This document shows, one piece after another, positions 26,131-34,442 of a DNA stretch of 64,000 bases. The DNA comes from Dokdonella_A sp046347015. Its GTDB lineage: Bacteria > Pseudomonadota > Gammaproteobacteria > Xanthomonadales > Rhodanobacteraceae. Both the position numbers and the translations under genes were made by a program. Numbering within the stretch: position 1 is the stretch's first letter; the number at the start of each line of letters is the position of its first letter. The notes below the pieces were generated by a model. The model was not told the origin of the DNA, did no database searches, and saw only the letters and a program-made list of their open reading frames with translations. Location of the stretch: NCBI GenBank assembly GCA_046347015.1, contig JAXMHA010000004.1, positions 124,001-188,000 on the forward strand, in the 5' to 3' direction.

Positions 26131-27329
26131 AGCGCGTCCTGGTCGTCCCGCTGGTCGCGGTCCTGGTGCTCGCGCTCGGCGGCTGCAATTGGCTGAAGAG
26201 CCTCGGCAAGAAGGACAACGTCGAACCGCCGACACCACTCACGGAAATCGTTCCGACCGTTGCCGTCACGCCTTTGTGGACCGCGGGTGGCAGTGGTGGC
26301 GCCGGCGATTCGGGCGCCCGCATTGCCCCGGGAACCGGCGACGGTCGAGTCTACGCGGCCGGCGCCGACGGCACCGTCGAAGCACTGGACGCCGCGAGCG
26401 GGAACACGATCTGGAGCCGGCACCTCGGCACCCGCCATGGCTGGCTCTGGCGCCGCGGCGAGAATTCACGCCGTTGGGCCGGCGGTCCGGCCGTTGCCGG
26501 CGACCTGCTTGTCGTCGGCGGACTCGACGGCCATGTGCTGGCCATGTCGACCGTCGATGGCAAGGACCTCTGGCAAGCGACGGTGTCGTCCGAAGTGATC
26601 GTGCCGCCGGTGATTGTCGGTGGTCTCGTGGTGGTGCGGTCGTTCGATGGTCGCCTCACCGCGCTCGATTCGGCGACCGGCGATCACAAGTGGATTTTCG
26701 ACCAGCCCGTGCCTGCCTTGAGCCTGCGTGGCGATTCGGCGCCAGTGTCATCGCTCGGCGCCGTGTTCGACGGATTCGACAACGGCAAGATCTTCGCGGT
26801 GCGGCTGGACGACGGCAATGCACTGTGGTCGCAAACGCTCTCCTCCGGCGAAGGACGCACCGAGGTCGAGCGCCTGTCCGACGTCGACGGCAAGCTCGTG
26901 ATCGATGGCAGCGACTTGATTGCGGTCGGGTACCACGGCCAACTCGCGTCGTTCGCGCTCGTTTCGGGTCAACCACAGTGGCAGCGCGACCTGTCCGCTT
27001 ACGGCGGTGCGGCGGTCGATGGCAACGTGGTCGTCGTCGCCGATGCGGACGGCAACGTGTGGGGGTTCGACCGGGCGACCGGCGCCAATCTGTGGAAGCA
27101 GGACGCGCTGAAGTACCGCTGGCTGACCACGCCGGCCGTCGTCGGCCATTTCGCGGTCGTCGGTGACGTCGAGGGCTACGTGCACTGGATCGACACCGGG
27201 GAAGGCAAGATCGCCGCGCGCGAGCGGTTGTCGAGCAAGCCGATCGAGGCGACCCCCGTCGTTTCCGGCGATACCGTGTACGTGGAGGACGTCAAGGGGC
27301 GGATCGGAGCCTACCGCACCGGTAGCTGA
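26127..27329 (+). CDS. bamB: Outer-membrane protein assembly factor BamB
   Basis: BamB is the beta-propeller lipoprotein of the BAM complex that inserts outer-membrane proteins. The 400-residue sequence has a lipoprotein signal ending at LALGGC (about residue 20). It is followed by PQQ-like propeller repeats (for example GRVYAAGADGTVEALDAASG and DGNVWGFDRATGANLW). A short Trp/Arg-rich stretch (RHGWLWRRGENSRRWAGG, about 96-113) sits between the first blades and looks longer than the usual turn. The start is coupled to yfgM. Confidence 0.95.
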   Translation: MKRVLVVPLVAVLVLALGGCNWLKSLGKKDNVEPPTPLTEIVPTVAVTPLWTAGGSGGAGDSGARIAPGTGDGRVYAAGADGTVEALDAASGNTIWSRHLGTRHGWLWRRGENSRRWAGGPAVAGDLLVVGGLDGHVLAMSTVDGKDLWQATVSSEVIVPPVIVGGLVVVRSFDGRLTALDSATGDHKWIFDQPVPALSLRGDSAPVSSLGAVFDGFDNGKIFAVRLDDGNALWSQTLSSGEGRTEVERLSDVDGKLVIDGSDLIAVGYHGQLASFALVSGQPQWQRDLSAYGGAAVDGNVVVVADADGNVWGFDRATGANLWKQDALKYRWLTTPAVVGHFAVVGDVEGYVHWIDTGEGKIAARERLSSKPIEATPVVSGDTVYVEDVKGRIGAYRTGS

Positions 27330-27356
27330 ACCGCTGCGGGAACGACCGGTATCCCC

Positions 27357-28748
27357 ATGCTGCCCGTCGTTGCCATCGTGGGCCGGCCCAACGTCGGCAA
27401 ATCGACGTTGTTCAACGTGCTCGTCCGTTCGCGCGACGCGCTCGTCGCCGACCGGCCCGGCGTCACGCGGGACCGCAAGTACGGCGTCTGCAGGACGGGC
27501 GGGCGGCCGTTCGTCGTCGTCGACACGGGCGGGCTGGATGCCGACTCCAGCGGCCTCGGCGCCCTCGCGGCACGCCAGACCGAACGAGCCATCGACGAGG
27601 CCGATCTCGTCGTGCTGCTGGTCGATGCACGCGCGGGACTCGTGCCGGGTGACCACGCGATCCTCGCTGCCCTGCGGCGGAAGGGTCGCGACGTGCTGCT
27701 GGCAATCAACAAGACCGATGGCCTCGATGTCGCGGGCGCGCTCGCCGAATTCTCCCCGCTCGGACTCCCGGATCCCTGCCTGCTGTCGGCGGCCCACGGA
27801 CGTGGCGTCGATGGGCTGCTGGCCGCGATCGAGCCACGGCTCCCGGAACGGCACGACAATGCCGTGCCGGTGGAGGGCGGCGTACGCGTCGCCATCATCG
27901 GCCGGCCGAACGTCGGCAAGTCGACGCTCGTGAACCGCTTGTTCGGCGACGAACGGGTGATCGCATCGGAGATTCCCGGCACGACCCGCGATGCCATCGA
28001 CATCGCGCTCGAGCGCGACGGCCGGCGCTACACGCTGATCGATACTGCCGGAGTCCGGCGGCGTTCGCGGGTCGACGACCCGGTCGAGACATTCAGCGTC
28101 ATCAAGACTCTGCAGGCTCTCGACTCGGCCGGCGTGGCCGTCGTCCTGCTCGACGCGGCCGAAGGCGTCACCGACCAGGACAACGCGGTACTCGGGCACG
28201 TGCTGGACAGTGGGCGCGCGCTGGTGATCGCCGTCAACAAGTGGGATGGACTGGATCGTTACGCGCGGGAGCGTTGCCTCGCGTCGCTCGACCGCAAGCT
28301 TGCATTCGTGCCCTGGGCACGCCGCATCACGATCTCGGCCCTGCACGGCAGCGGACTCGGCGAGCTGGTGAAGGCGATCGACCGGGCGCATGCGGCGGCC
28401 GGCCGGGTCCTGAAATCGTCCGACCTGACGCGCGCGCTCGAAGCCGCGCTGGCGGGCATGCAGCCACCACGCTATCGGGGCCACGCGCCACGCCTGCGGT
28501 TCGCGCATCCCGGTGGCAACCGGCCGCCGACGATCGTCATCCACGGGACGCGCACGCGGCACATTGGCGCGTCGTACCGCCGGTATCTCGAGAACTTTTT
28601 CCGCACACGCTACCGGCTGGAAGGCACGCCGGTCCGCATCGAGTTTGCCGAAGGGGACAATCCCTATGCGGATCGGCCGCGGGAACGGACGATCCGCCGG
28701 GGGGCGCGACGCAAGGCGTCCGCGCGTTCGCGGCGCGCCCGGCGGTAA
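27357..28748 (+). CDS. der: Ribosome biogenesis GTPase Der (EngA)
   Basis: Der is an essential tandem GTPase that acts in 50S subunit assembly. The 463-residue protein shows two complete GTPase domains. The first has GRPNVGKSTLFN at about 8-19 and DTGGLD; the second has GRPNVGKSTLVNRLFG near 180 and DTAGVRRRS. Both have NK.D base-recognition motifs (INKTDG and VNKWDG). A C-terminal KH-like domain and a basic tail (RRGARRKASARSRRARR) follow. It comes 27 bases after bamB, the conserved order. Confidence 0.97.
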   Translation: MLPVVAIVGRPNVGKSTLFNVLVRSRDALVADRPGVTRDRKYGVCRTGGRPFVVVDTGGLDADSSGLGALAARQTERAIDEADLVVLLVDARAGLVPGDHAILAALRRKGRDVLLAINKTDGLDVAGALAEFSPLGLPDPCLLSAAHGRGVDGLLAAIEPRLPERHDNAVPVEGGVRVAIIGRPNVGKSTLVNRLFGDERVIASEIPGTTRDAIDIALERDGRRYTLIDTAGVRRRSRVDDPVETFSVIKTLQALDSAGVAVVLLDAAEGVTDQDNAVLGHVLDSGRALVIAVNKWDGLDRYARERCLASLDRKLAFVPWARRITISALHGSGLGELVKAIDRAHAAAGRVLKSSDLTRALEAALAGMQPPRYRGHAPRLRFAHPGGNRPPTIVIHGTRTRHIGASYRRYLENFFRTRYRLEGTPVRIEFAEGDNPYADRPRERTIRRGARRKASARSRRARR

Positions 28749-28751
28749 GCG

Positions 28752-29381
28752 ATGCGCTTCGACGCCGCCGAGCTGACCACCGTGATCCTTGCCGGTGGTG
28801 CGGCGACGCGGATCGGCGGCGTGGACAAGGGACTGGTCCTGCTGTCGGGGCGGCCGCTGATTGCGACCGTGAGTGAGGCGGTCGACCGCATGGTGTGGCG
28901 CGCGAGTGCGACTTACGGCTCGAAGGCGGCATTCCGGTTCATCAGCGCCAACCGCAACTCCGAACGTTATGCGGAATACGGGCCGGTCATTGCCGACTCC
29001 GGCCCGGGCTACCGGGGTCCGCTGGCAGGCGTCGCCGCTGCGCTCGCGACCGCGCGAACCACGTGGGTCGTCACCGTGCCGGTCGATTGTCCTGCGCCGC
29101 CCGAAGACCTGTTGCTGCGACTGCTTGCGGGGTTGCGGCCGGGCGTGCTGGGCGTCGTTGCGCATGACGGTGTTCGCCGGCAGCCGTTGTTTGCGCTGTA
29201 CCATCGGGAACTCGCAGCGTCCGCGTCGAAGGCGTGCCGGCGTGGGCTCGGCGTGTACGCGTGGCAGGACGAGGCCGGCATGGGCGAGGTTGATTTCGGC
29301 GACCGGCGTGAAAGCTTCGTGAATCTCAACACGCCCACCGATTTCCGCGACTGGGAGGCTCGGCATGCGACCGGGACCTGA
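28752..29381 (+). CDS. mobA: Molybdenum cofactor guanylyltransferase
   Basis: MobA attaches GMP to molybdopterin to give the dinucleotide cofactor. The 209-residue sequence opens with the nucleotidyltransferase loop LAGGAATRIGGVDKGL (about 13-28). It has the GPVIADSGPGYRGPLAG segment and the VTVPVDCPAPP metal-site region, where family members usually read DMP or DSP. It starts three bases after der and overlaps moeA by 17 bases, so it is in a Mo-cofactor operon with moeA and moeB. The msrP product encoded in this window is a molybdoenzyme, though it uses the mononucleotide form. Confidence 0.9.
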   Translation: MRFDAAELTTVILAGGAATRIGGVDKGLVLLSGRPLIATVSEAVDRMVWRASATYGSKAAFRFISANRNSERYAEYGPVIADSGPGYRGPLAGVAAALATARTTWVVTVPVDCPAPPEDLLLRLLAGLRPGVLGVVAHDGVRRQPLFALYHRELAASASKACRRGLGVYAWQDEAGMGEVDFGDRRESFVNLNTPTDFRDWEARHATGT

Positions 29382-30606
29382 GTATCCGACCCGGGTTTCG
29401 TATGACTCGGCACTCGAATGGCTGCTCGCGCTCGCGGGTGAGCATCGCGTCGGCGACGAGAACATTGCACTCGAGGCGGCGTACGGGCGCATCCTCGCGG
29501 AAGACGTGGTTGCCGGCATCGACGTGCCACCGTTCGCGAATGCGGCGATGGACGGATTTGCACTGCAGGGCGAGGGCCTCGTGGCGAATGCCGAGACGAG
29601 GTTCGTCCTCGCCGGCAACGCGTTTGCCGGGGGCGAGGCTCCCGGAGCGGTCGCATCGGGACAGTGCGTCCGCATCACCACCGGTGCCCCGATGCCACCG
29701 GGAACCGACACCGTCGTCATCAAGGAAGTCGTGCACCTCGACGGGAACGATGTCGTCGTGCCACCGGGTCAGCGTTCCGGAGCCAATGTGCGCGCCGCCG
29801 GCGAGGATACGCCGGCCGGATCACGCGCCGCGTCACGCGGTGAACGCCTCGGTGCGGCCGCGTTGGGCGTCCTGGCAACGCTCGGCGTCGCCACGGTCAC
29901 GGTCGCGCGTCGGCCGCGCGTGTATCTGCTTGCCACCGGCGATGAGCTGGTCGAGCCGGGAACACCACTTCCACCGGGGCGGATCTACAACAGCAATCGC
30001 ACGATGGTGCGGGCCTTGCTCGAGGCCGCCGGTGCCGATGTCGTTTCGGCACGGCACGTTCGCGACGAACCCGAGGCCTTGCGCGAGGCGCTCATTGGTG
30101 GCGCACGCACTGCCGATGTCGTGCTCGCAACCGGCGGCGTGTCGGCGGGCGAGCACGACTTCCTGCCGCGGGTGATCGCCGAAACCGGACGCATCCATTT
30201 CTGGAAGGTTCGGTTGCGTCCCGGCATGCCGTTTCTGTGCGGTATTGCCGGCCACACGCTGGTGGTGGGGTTGCCGGGAAACCCGGTGTCGGTCTTCGCA
30301 ACGTTCCTGACCTTGGTACGCCCCACCCTGCGTGCGATGCAAGGCGCCCTCGACGCCGTGCCTGTGCGCTGCAATGCACGGCTCGCGGCGCCACTCCACA
30401 GCGCAACGGGCCGCACCGAGTTCCTGCGCGGCATGCTGGCCACGGCCGGCGACGGTGGGCTCGAAGCCACCCCGTATCCGAGGCAGGAATCCGGAGTCCT
30501 GCGCAGCGCCGCCGCAGCCACGGCATTGATCGTCGTCCCGGAAGGAACCGGAGACCTTGCCGCGGGCGCGCGGGTGGAAGTCATCCCGCTCGCGGGCCTA
30601 TGCTGA
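29365..30606 (+). CDS. moeA: Molybdopterin molybdenumtransferase MoeA
   Basis: MoeA inserts molybdate into adenylylated molybdopterin. The 413-residue protein contains the family signatures FANAAMDGFALQ, the RITTGAPMPPGTDTVV segment, ATGDELVEPG with YNSNRTMVRALL, ATGGVSAGEHDF and GLPGNPVSVFATF. All domains are present. The start ATG at 29365 lies inside the mobA end, and moeB begins four bases after its stop, so the three genes form an operon. Confidence 0.96.
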   Translation: MRPGPEYPTRVSYDSALEWLLALAGEHRVGDENIALEAAYGRILAEDVVAGIDVPPFANAAMDGFALQGEGLVANAETRFVLAGNAFAGGEAPGAVASGQCVRITTGAPMPPGTDTVVIKEVVHLDGNDVVVPPGQRSGANVRAAGEDTPAGSRAASRGERLGAAALGVLATLGVATVTVARRPRVYLLATGDELVEPGTPLPPGRIYNSNRTMVRALLEAAGADVVSARHVRDEPEALREALIGGARTADVVLATGGVSAGEHDFLPRVIAETGRIHFWKVRLRPGMPFLCGIAGHTLVVGLPGNPVSVFATFLTLVRPTLRAMQGALDAVPVRCNARLAAPLHSATGRTEFLRGMLATAGDGGLEATPYPRQESGVLRSAAAATALIVVPEGTGDLAAGARVEVIPLAGLC

Positions 30607-30610
30607 GGTC

Positions 30611-31774
30611 ATGAACTCCGCAGTCGACGTCCGTACATCGAATCCCCTGGAGATCGATCCACGCGACGCGTGGCGGCGCCAGCAGGGCGGTGCACTGCTC
30701 ATCGACGTGCGCGGAGCCGGCGAGCGCGCCGCGGGAACGCCGGACGGGGCCGTCGGGATCGTGCTGGATGCGTTGGTGTCTTCGATCGGAAGCATCGCGC
30801 CGGAACCGGATCGGGAAATCCTCGCGATCTGTGCCACGGGCAGGCGCTCGCTCATTGCTGTCGAGCGCCTGCGGGGCATGGGTTATCGCAACGTGCGTTC
30901 GGTGCGCGGCGGATTTGTCGCGTGGCGGCATGAACAGTTGCCGATCGATTTCGGCCCGCTCGACGCCGATGCCGCCGACCGCTACTCCCGGCACCTGCGC
31001 CTGCCCGAAGTCGGCGTCACGGGACAGGCGCGGCTCGGCGCGGCCCGTGTCGTGCTGATCGGCGCCGGCGGGCTGGGTTCGCCCGCGGCGTTCTACCTCG
31101 CCGCGGCTGGTGTCGGCACCTTGGTGCTGGCCGACGACGATGTCGTCGAACGCAGCAACCTGCAGCGGCAAATCCTGCATGCCGATGACCGGGTCGGGCT
31201 GCCGAAGGTCGCGTCCGCGGCGCACGCGCTGTCGGCGCTGAATCCGCGCACGCGCGTCGAAACGGTCGCCGAGCGGGTGACGGCGGCGAACGTCGAACGC
31301 GTCATCGGCGCTGCCGACGTCGTGCTTGACGGCGCCGACAACTTCCCGGTGCGCTACCTGCTGAACGATGCGTGCGTCCGGCTAGGCAAGCCGCTGGTCT
31401 ACGGCGCGGTCCACCGCTTCGAGGGGCAGGTCAGCGTATTCGACGCGGGACGCCACCGCGGCGAAGCGCCGTGCTACCGGTGCCTGTTTCCGCAACCGCC
31501 GGCAGCCGCGGATGCACCGAACTGTTCGGAGGCCGGCGTGCTCGGCGTGCTGCCTGGCGTCATCGGCATGCTGCAGGCAACCGAGGTGATCAAGTTGCTG
31601 CTCGGCCTCGGCGAACCGCTGGCGGGACGGCTGTTGACGTTCGACGCGCTGGGCATGCGGTTTCGCGAGACGCGCCTCGCACCGGACCCCGCTTGCACCG
31701 TGTGCGCGCCGGGGCGGGAGTTCCCGGGCTACATCGACTACGCCGCGTTTTGCGCAGGGGGGGACAGCGCGTAG
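30611..31774 (+). CDS. moeB: Molybdopterin-synthase adenylyltransferase MoeB with N-terminal rhodanese domain
   Basis: MoeB adenylates the C-terminus of MoaD so that sulfur can be added. The 387-residue protein is a fusion. Residues about 10-115 form a rhodanese domain with an active-site loop CATGRRS. Residues about 125-385 form the E1-like domain, with DRYSRHLRLPEVG, the nucleotide loop GAGGLGSPAAFYLAAAGVG, RSNLQRQI and zinc-type CYRC (YRCLFPQ) and CTVC pairs. In the better-known MoeZ fusion the rhodanese is C-terminal; here it is at the front. The active-site cysteine suggests it can act as the sulfur donor itself. The 3' end overlaps the GNAT gene on the other strand by 37 bases. Confidence 0.93.
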   Translation: MNSAVDVRTSNPLEIDPRDAWRRQQGGALLIDVRGAGERAAGTPDGAVGIVLDALVSSIGSIAPEPDREILAICATGRRSLIAVERLRGMGYRNVRSVRGGFVAWRHEQLPIDFGPLDADAADRYSRHLRLPEVGVTGQARLGAARVVLIGAGGLGSPAAFYLAAAGVGTLVLADDDVVERSNLQRQILHADDRVGLPKVASAAHALSALNPRTRVETVAERVTAANVERVIGAADVVLDGADNFPVRYLLNDACVRLGKPLVYGAVHRFEGQVSVFDAGRHRGEAPCYRCLFPQPPAAADAPNCSEAGVLGVLPGVIGMLQATEVIKLLLGLGEPLAGRLLTFDALGMRFRETRLAPDPACTVCAPGREFPGYIDYAAFCAGGDSA

Positions 31775-32292
31775 ACGCAGGCGGGAAGCCGCGCGCCGTC
31801 GGATCCGAGACGCGCGGCCACGATGCCTTCGCACTGCGCGCCGATCTTCTCGGCGACGCGCCGGCTCGGCTGGTTCTCCGGCGCCACCAGGATTTCAATC
31901 CGCTCGAATCCGCGCGTGAATCCGAACGCTGCGACGCACCGTGCGGATTCCGTCGCGATGCCGCGTCCCTGCGCGCTTGCCCGCACCCAGTACCCGAGGT
32001 TGGCCGTTCGGCGCGTGCGATCGAACCGGTTGAGGCCGATGCCGCCGAGCATCCGGGCGCCGGCATCGTCGAAAATCGCAAACGTGTATTCGTCCTCGCA
32101 TGACCACAAGGCCACGCAGCGTTCAATCCAGGCCACGCTGTCGGCCCTGGCATAACCCGCGTGGCACCAGGGCAGCCAGCGGCCGACCGTCGCGATCGAT
32201 TCCGCCGCCGCTTCGTGGAGTGCGTCGGCATCGACGGAGCGCCAAGGTCGAAGCAACAGGCCCGTGGCGCGGAGCTCGACCACCGCGGTCAT
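31738..32292 (-). CDS. GNAT family N-acetyltransferase, RimJ/RimL-like
   Basis: A 184-residue acetyltransferase. The opening LRATGLLLRPWRSVDADALH, the GGIGLNRFD strand, LGYWVRASAQGRGIATES (acetyl-CoA pyrophosphate loop, QGRGIA) and the late VAPENQPSRRVAEKIG are typical of the RimJ/RimL branch, which acetylates N-termini of ribosomal proteins or small amines. The substrate is not predictable. The start ATG at 32292 overlaps the DUF1244 stop (ATGA on the minus strand), so these two genes are translationally coupled. Confidence 0.88.
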   Translation of the reverse strand: MTAVVELRATGLLLRPWRSVDADALHEAAAESIATVGRWLPWCHAGYARADSVAWIERCVALWSCEDEYTFAIFDDAGARMLGGIGLNRFDRTRRTANLGYWVRASAQGRGIATESARCVAAFGFTRGFERIEILVAPENQPSRRVAEKIGAQCEGIVAARLGSDGARLPACVYALSPPAQNAA

Positions 32293-32585
32293 TTGCCGCG
32301 AGGCCTGACGGCGGCGAAAGCGGCGAGTTGCTCCGGCGTCGCCTCCTTCTGGAAGCGGGATTTCCATTCCGCAAACGGCATGCCGTAGATCGTTGCGCGG
32401 GCCTCGTCCGTCGTCATCGCGATGCCCCGTTCGACGGCGGCTTCGCGATACCAGTCGGCCAGGCAATTGCGGCAGAAGCCGGCGAGGATCATCAAGTCGA
32501 TGTTCTGGACCTCAGGGCGCTCGCGATTCAAGTGGTCGAGCAGCCGCCGGAGGGTGGCGGCTTCGAGGTCGGTGGCGTTCGTCAT
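32289..32585 (-). CDS. DUF1244 family protein
   Basis: A 98-residue cytoplasmic protein of the DUF1244 family, whose function is unknown. The recognisable core is MILAGFCRNCLADWYREAA with a CxxC pair, followed by YGMPFAEWKSRFQ. The CxxC suggests a metal or redox site; this is inference. The ATG at 32585 has GGGAG five bases upstream. The longer upstream frame is antisense to folD and is rejected. It is coupled to the downstream GNAT gene and divergent from folD. Confidence 0.88.
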   Translation of the reverse strand: MTNATDLEAATLRRLLDHLNRERPEVQNIDLMILAGFCRNCLADWYREAAVERGIAMTTDEARATIYGMPFAEWKSRFQKEATPEQLAAFAAVRPRGK

Positions 32586-32626
32586 GGCGGAACTCCCTTC
32601 GCGGCAGGTCGTTGCGGCATCCGGCA

Positions 32627-32655
32627 TTGTGCACGCCTCGGCACGCCACGATAAT
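32627..32655 (+). promoter_or_regulatory. Putative sigma-70 promoter of folD
   Basis: TTGTGC (32627-32632) and GATAAT (32650-32655) are separated by exactly 17 bases and lie 25 bases before the folD start. Both hexamers match the housekeeping consensus well. This promoter could serve folD and the coupled TRAP transporter genes. Confidence 0.6.
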
Positions 32656-32680
32656 GCGCGTTTCGCTTCCGCCCCGGAAC

Positions 32681-33535
32681 ATGACCGCACGCCTACTCGA
32701 CGGACGCCGCATCGCGGGCGAGGTGCTGGACCACGTCGCCACCGGTGTCGAGGCGCGGCTGGCCGCGGGACGTCCCGCCCCGGGTCTCGCCGTGATCCTG
32801 GTCGGCGCCGACCCGGCGTCGGCCGTCTATGTCCGCAACAAGCGGCGTGCATGCGCGCAGGTCGGGTTTCGTTCGTTCGACCACGACCTGCCGGCCGGCG
32901 CGGGTGAAGCGGAACTTGTCGAACTCGTCGACGCGCTCAATGCCGATCCGGCCGTGCACGGGATCCTGGTGCAACTGCCGTTGCCGGCGCACATCGACGC
33001 GCCGCGCGTGATCGACCACATCGATCCGCGCAAGGATGTCGATGGCTTCAGTGCGGTGAATGTCGGGCAACTGGCGTTGCGCCGCTTCGGCCTGCGCCCG
33101 TGTACCCCGAAAGGCGTGATGACCCTGCTCGGGCACACCGACCGGCCGGTACGTGGCCGGCACGCCGTCGTCGCCGGAGTGTCCAACCACGTCGGGCGCC
33201 CGCTGGCCCTGGAACTGCTGATTGCCGGCTGCACCACGACCTGTTGCCACAAGTTCACGACCGATCTGGAAGACTTCGTCCGCCACGGCGACATCGTCGT
33301 CGCGGCGGTGGGCCGGCCCGGAGTCATCAAGGGCGACTGGATCAAGCCGGGTGCGGTCGTGATCGATGTCGGCATCAACCGCATGGATGACGGTCGCCTG
33401 GTCGGCGATGTCGAATTCGACGCGGCGGCGCAACGCGCGTCGTGGATCACGCCGGTGCCCGGCGGCGTCGGACCGATGACGGTCGCGACCTTGATGGAGA
33501 ACACGTTGTCCGCGGCGGAGGCCTTTTCCTCGTGA
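32681..33535 (+). CDS. folD: Methylenetetrahydrofolate dehydrogenase/cyclohydrolase FolD
   Basis: FolD interconverts methylene-, methenyl- and 10-formyl-tetrahydrofolate, supplying one-carbon units for purines and formyl-Met. The 284-residue sequence has the catalytic YVRNK tyrosine/lysine pair, QLPLPAHI, IDPRKDVDGF, PCTPKGVM, the NADP segment SNHVGRPLALELL and the terminal PVPGGVGPMTVATL. The ATG at 32681 is chosen by family alignment. Its stop overlaps the GTG start of the next gene (GTGA), tying it to the TRAP operon. Confidence 0.96.
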   Translation: MTARLLDGRRIAGEVLDHVATGVEARLAAGRPAPGLAVILVGADPASAVYVRNKRRACAQVGFRSFDHDLPAGAGEAELVELVDALNADPAVHGILVQLPLPAHIDAPRVIDHIDPRKDVDGFSAVNVGQLALRRFGLRPCTPKGVMTLLGHTDRPVRGRHAVVAGVSNHVGRPLALELLIAGCTTTCCHKFTTDLEDFVRHGDIVVAAVGRPGVIKGDWIKPGAVVIDVGINRMDDGRLVGDVEFDAAAQRASWITPVPGGVGPMTVATLMENTLSAAEAFSS

Positions 33536-34404
33536 GCGCACTTGCATGCCATCGGTGGCGGATCGGACTCGCGGCCGCATCCGCGATCGCCATGCTCGGC
33601 GGTTGTTCGACGATCCAGAGCCGCGCGATGCATTCCTTCGCGACGGATCTCACCAACGGCATCCTCGACCAGGACGATCCCGGCATCGCCCGGGCGGGCA
33701 TCCCGTCCTGGTTGCTGCTGGTCGACGGCCTCGTGCAGGGTTCGCCGAACGATGTCGACACGCTCCTCGCCGGGGCGAAACTCTACAGCGCCTACGCGGG
33801 TGGTTTCGCGGACAATCCGGAACAGGCCAGGCGGCTGGCGGGGCACGGCCTCGACTACGCGCGGCGCGCGGTTTGCCTCGACCTGCCGGCGGTGTGCAAG
33901 GCCGCCGGCGGCCCTTTCCCGCCGTTCCACGATGCCGTGGCGACGGTGGGCCGCGAGCACGCCGAAGTCCTCTACGTGTTCGCGACGGCGTGGGCCGGGA
34001 ACATCCAGGCCAACAGCGACTCGTGGCAGGCGATTGCCGACATCCCGAAGGTGCAAGCGCTGCTCGAGCGCGTCGTCGCGATCGATCCGACGCACGCCGC
34101 GGGCGAGCCGTACATGTACCTCGGCGTGCTCGCCACCTTGCGTCCGGCCGCGCTCGGCGGGCAGCCCGAACAGGGCAAGGCCTGGTTCGAAAAGGCCCTG
34201 GCGTTGTCGGGTGGCCGCAACCAGATGGTGCGTGTCATGTTCGCCGAGCACTACGCGCGGCTCGTGTTCGACGAGAAATTGTTCGACTCGCTGTTGCACG
34301 ACGCCATCGCCGCCGATCCGAACGCCCCGGGCCTGACGCTCGTCAACGTGCTCGCGCAGCAGCGTGCCCGCAAGCTGCTGGCGACCGCAAAAGACTATTT
34401 CTGA
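33532..34404 (+). CDS. TRAP transporter TatT component (TPR lipoprotein)
   Basis: TatT proteins are trimeric TPR lipoproteins that accompany some TRAP transporters (the TPAT-TRAP class known from Treponema). The 290-residue product has a signal peptide ending in the lipobox LGGC (about residue 25). It then has helical repeats with the family's SWLLLVDGLVQGSPND and ARAVCLDLP-like segments and a late ALALSGGRNQMVRVMFAEHYAR. The start is GTG in overlap with folD. The following three genes encode the matching binding protein and the two membrane subunits. Confidence 0.88.
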   Translation: MSALACHRWRIGLAAASAIAMLGGCSTIQSRAMHSFATDLTNGILDQDDPGIARAGIPSWLLLVDGLVQGSPNDVDTLLAGAKLYSAYAGGFADNPEQARRLAGHGLDYARRAVCLDLPAVCKAAGGPFPPFHDAVATVGREHAEVLYVFATAWAGNIQANSDSWQAIADIPKVQALLERVVAIDPTHAAGEPYMYLGVLATLRPAALGGQPEQGKAWFEKALALSGGRNQMVRVMFAEHYARLVFDEKLFDSLLHDAIAADPNAPGLTLVNVLAQQRARKLLATAKDYF

Positions 34405-34442
34405 CGCGGGGCCCGGCCCCGCAATGCGTGTGGAGTGACCCG

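Noticed and set aside
26748..29723. 991-codon open frame on the minus strand
   Set aside because: It is antisense to bamB, der, mobA and moeA, which have complete family motifs. Long antisense frames are expected in high-GC DNA because stop codons are rare. The translation has no domain-like pattern.
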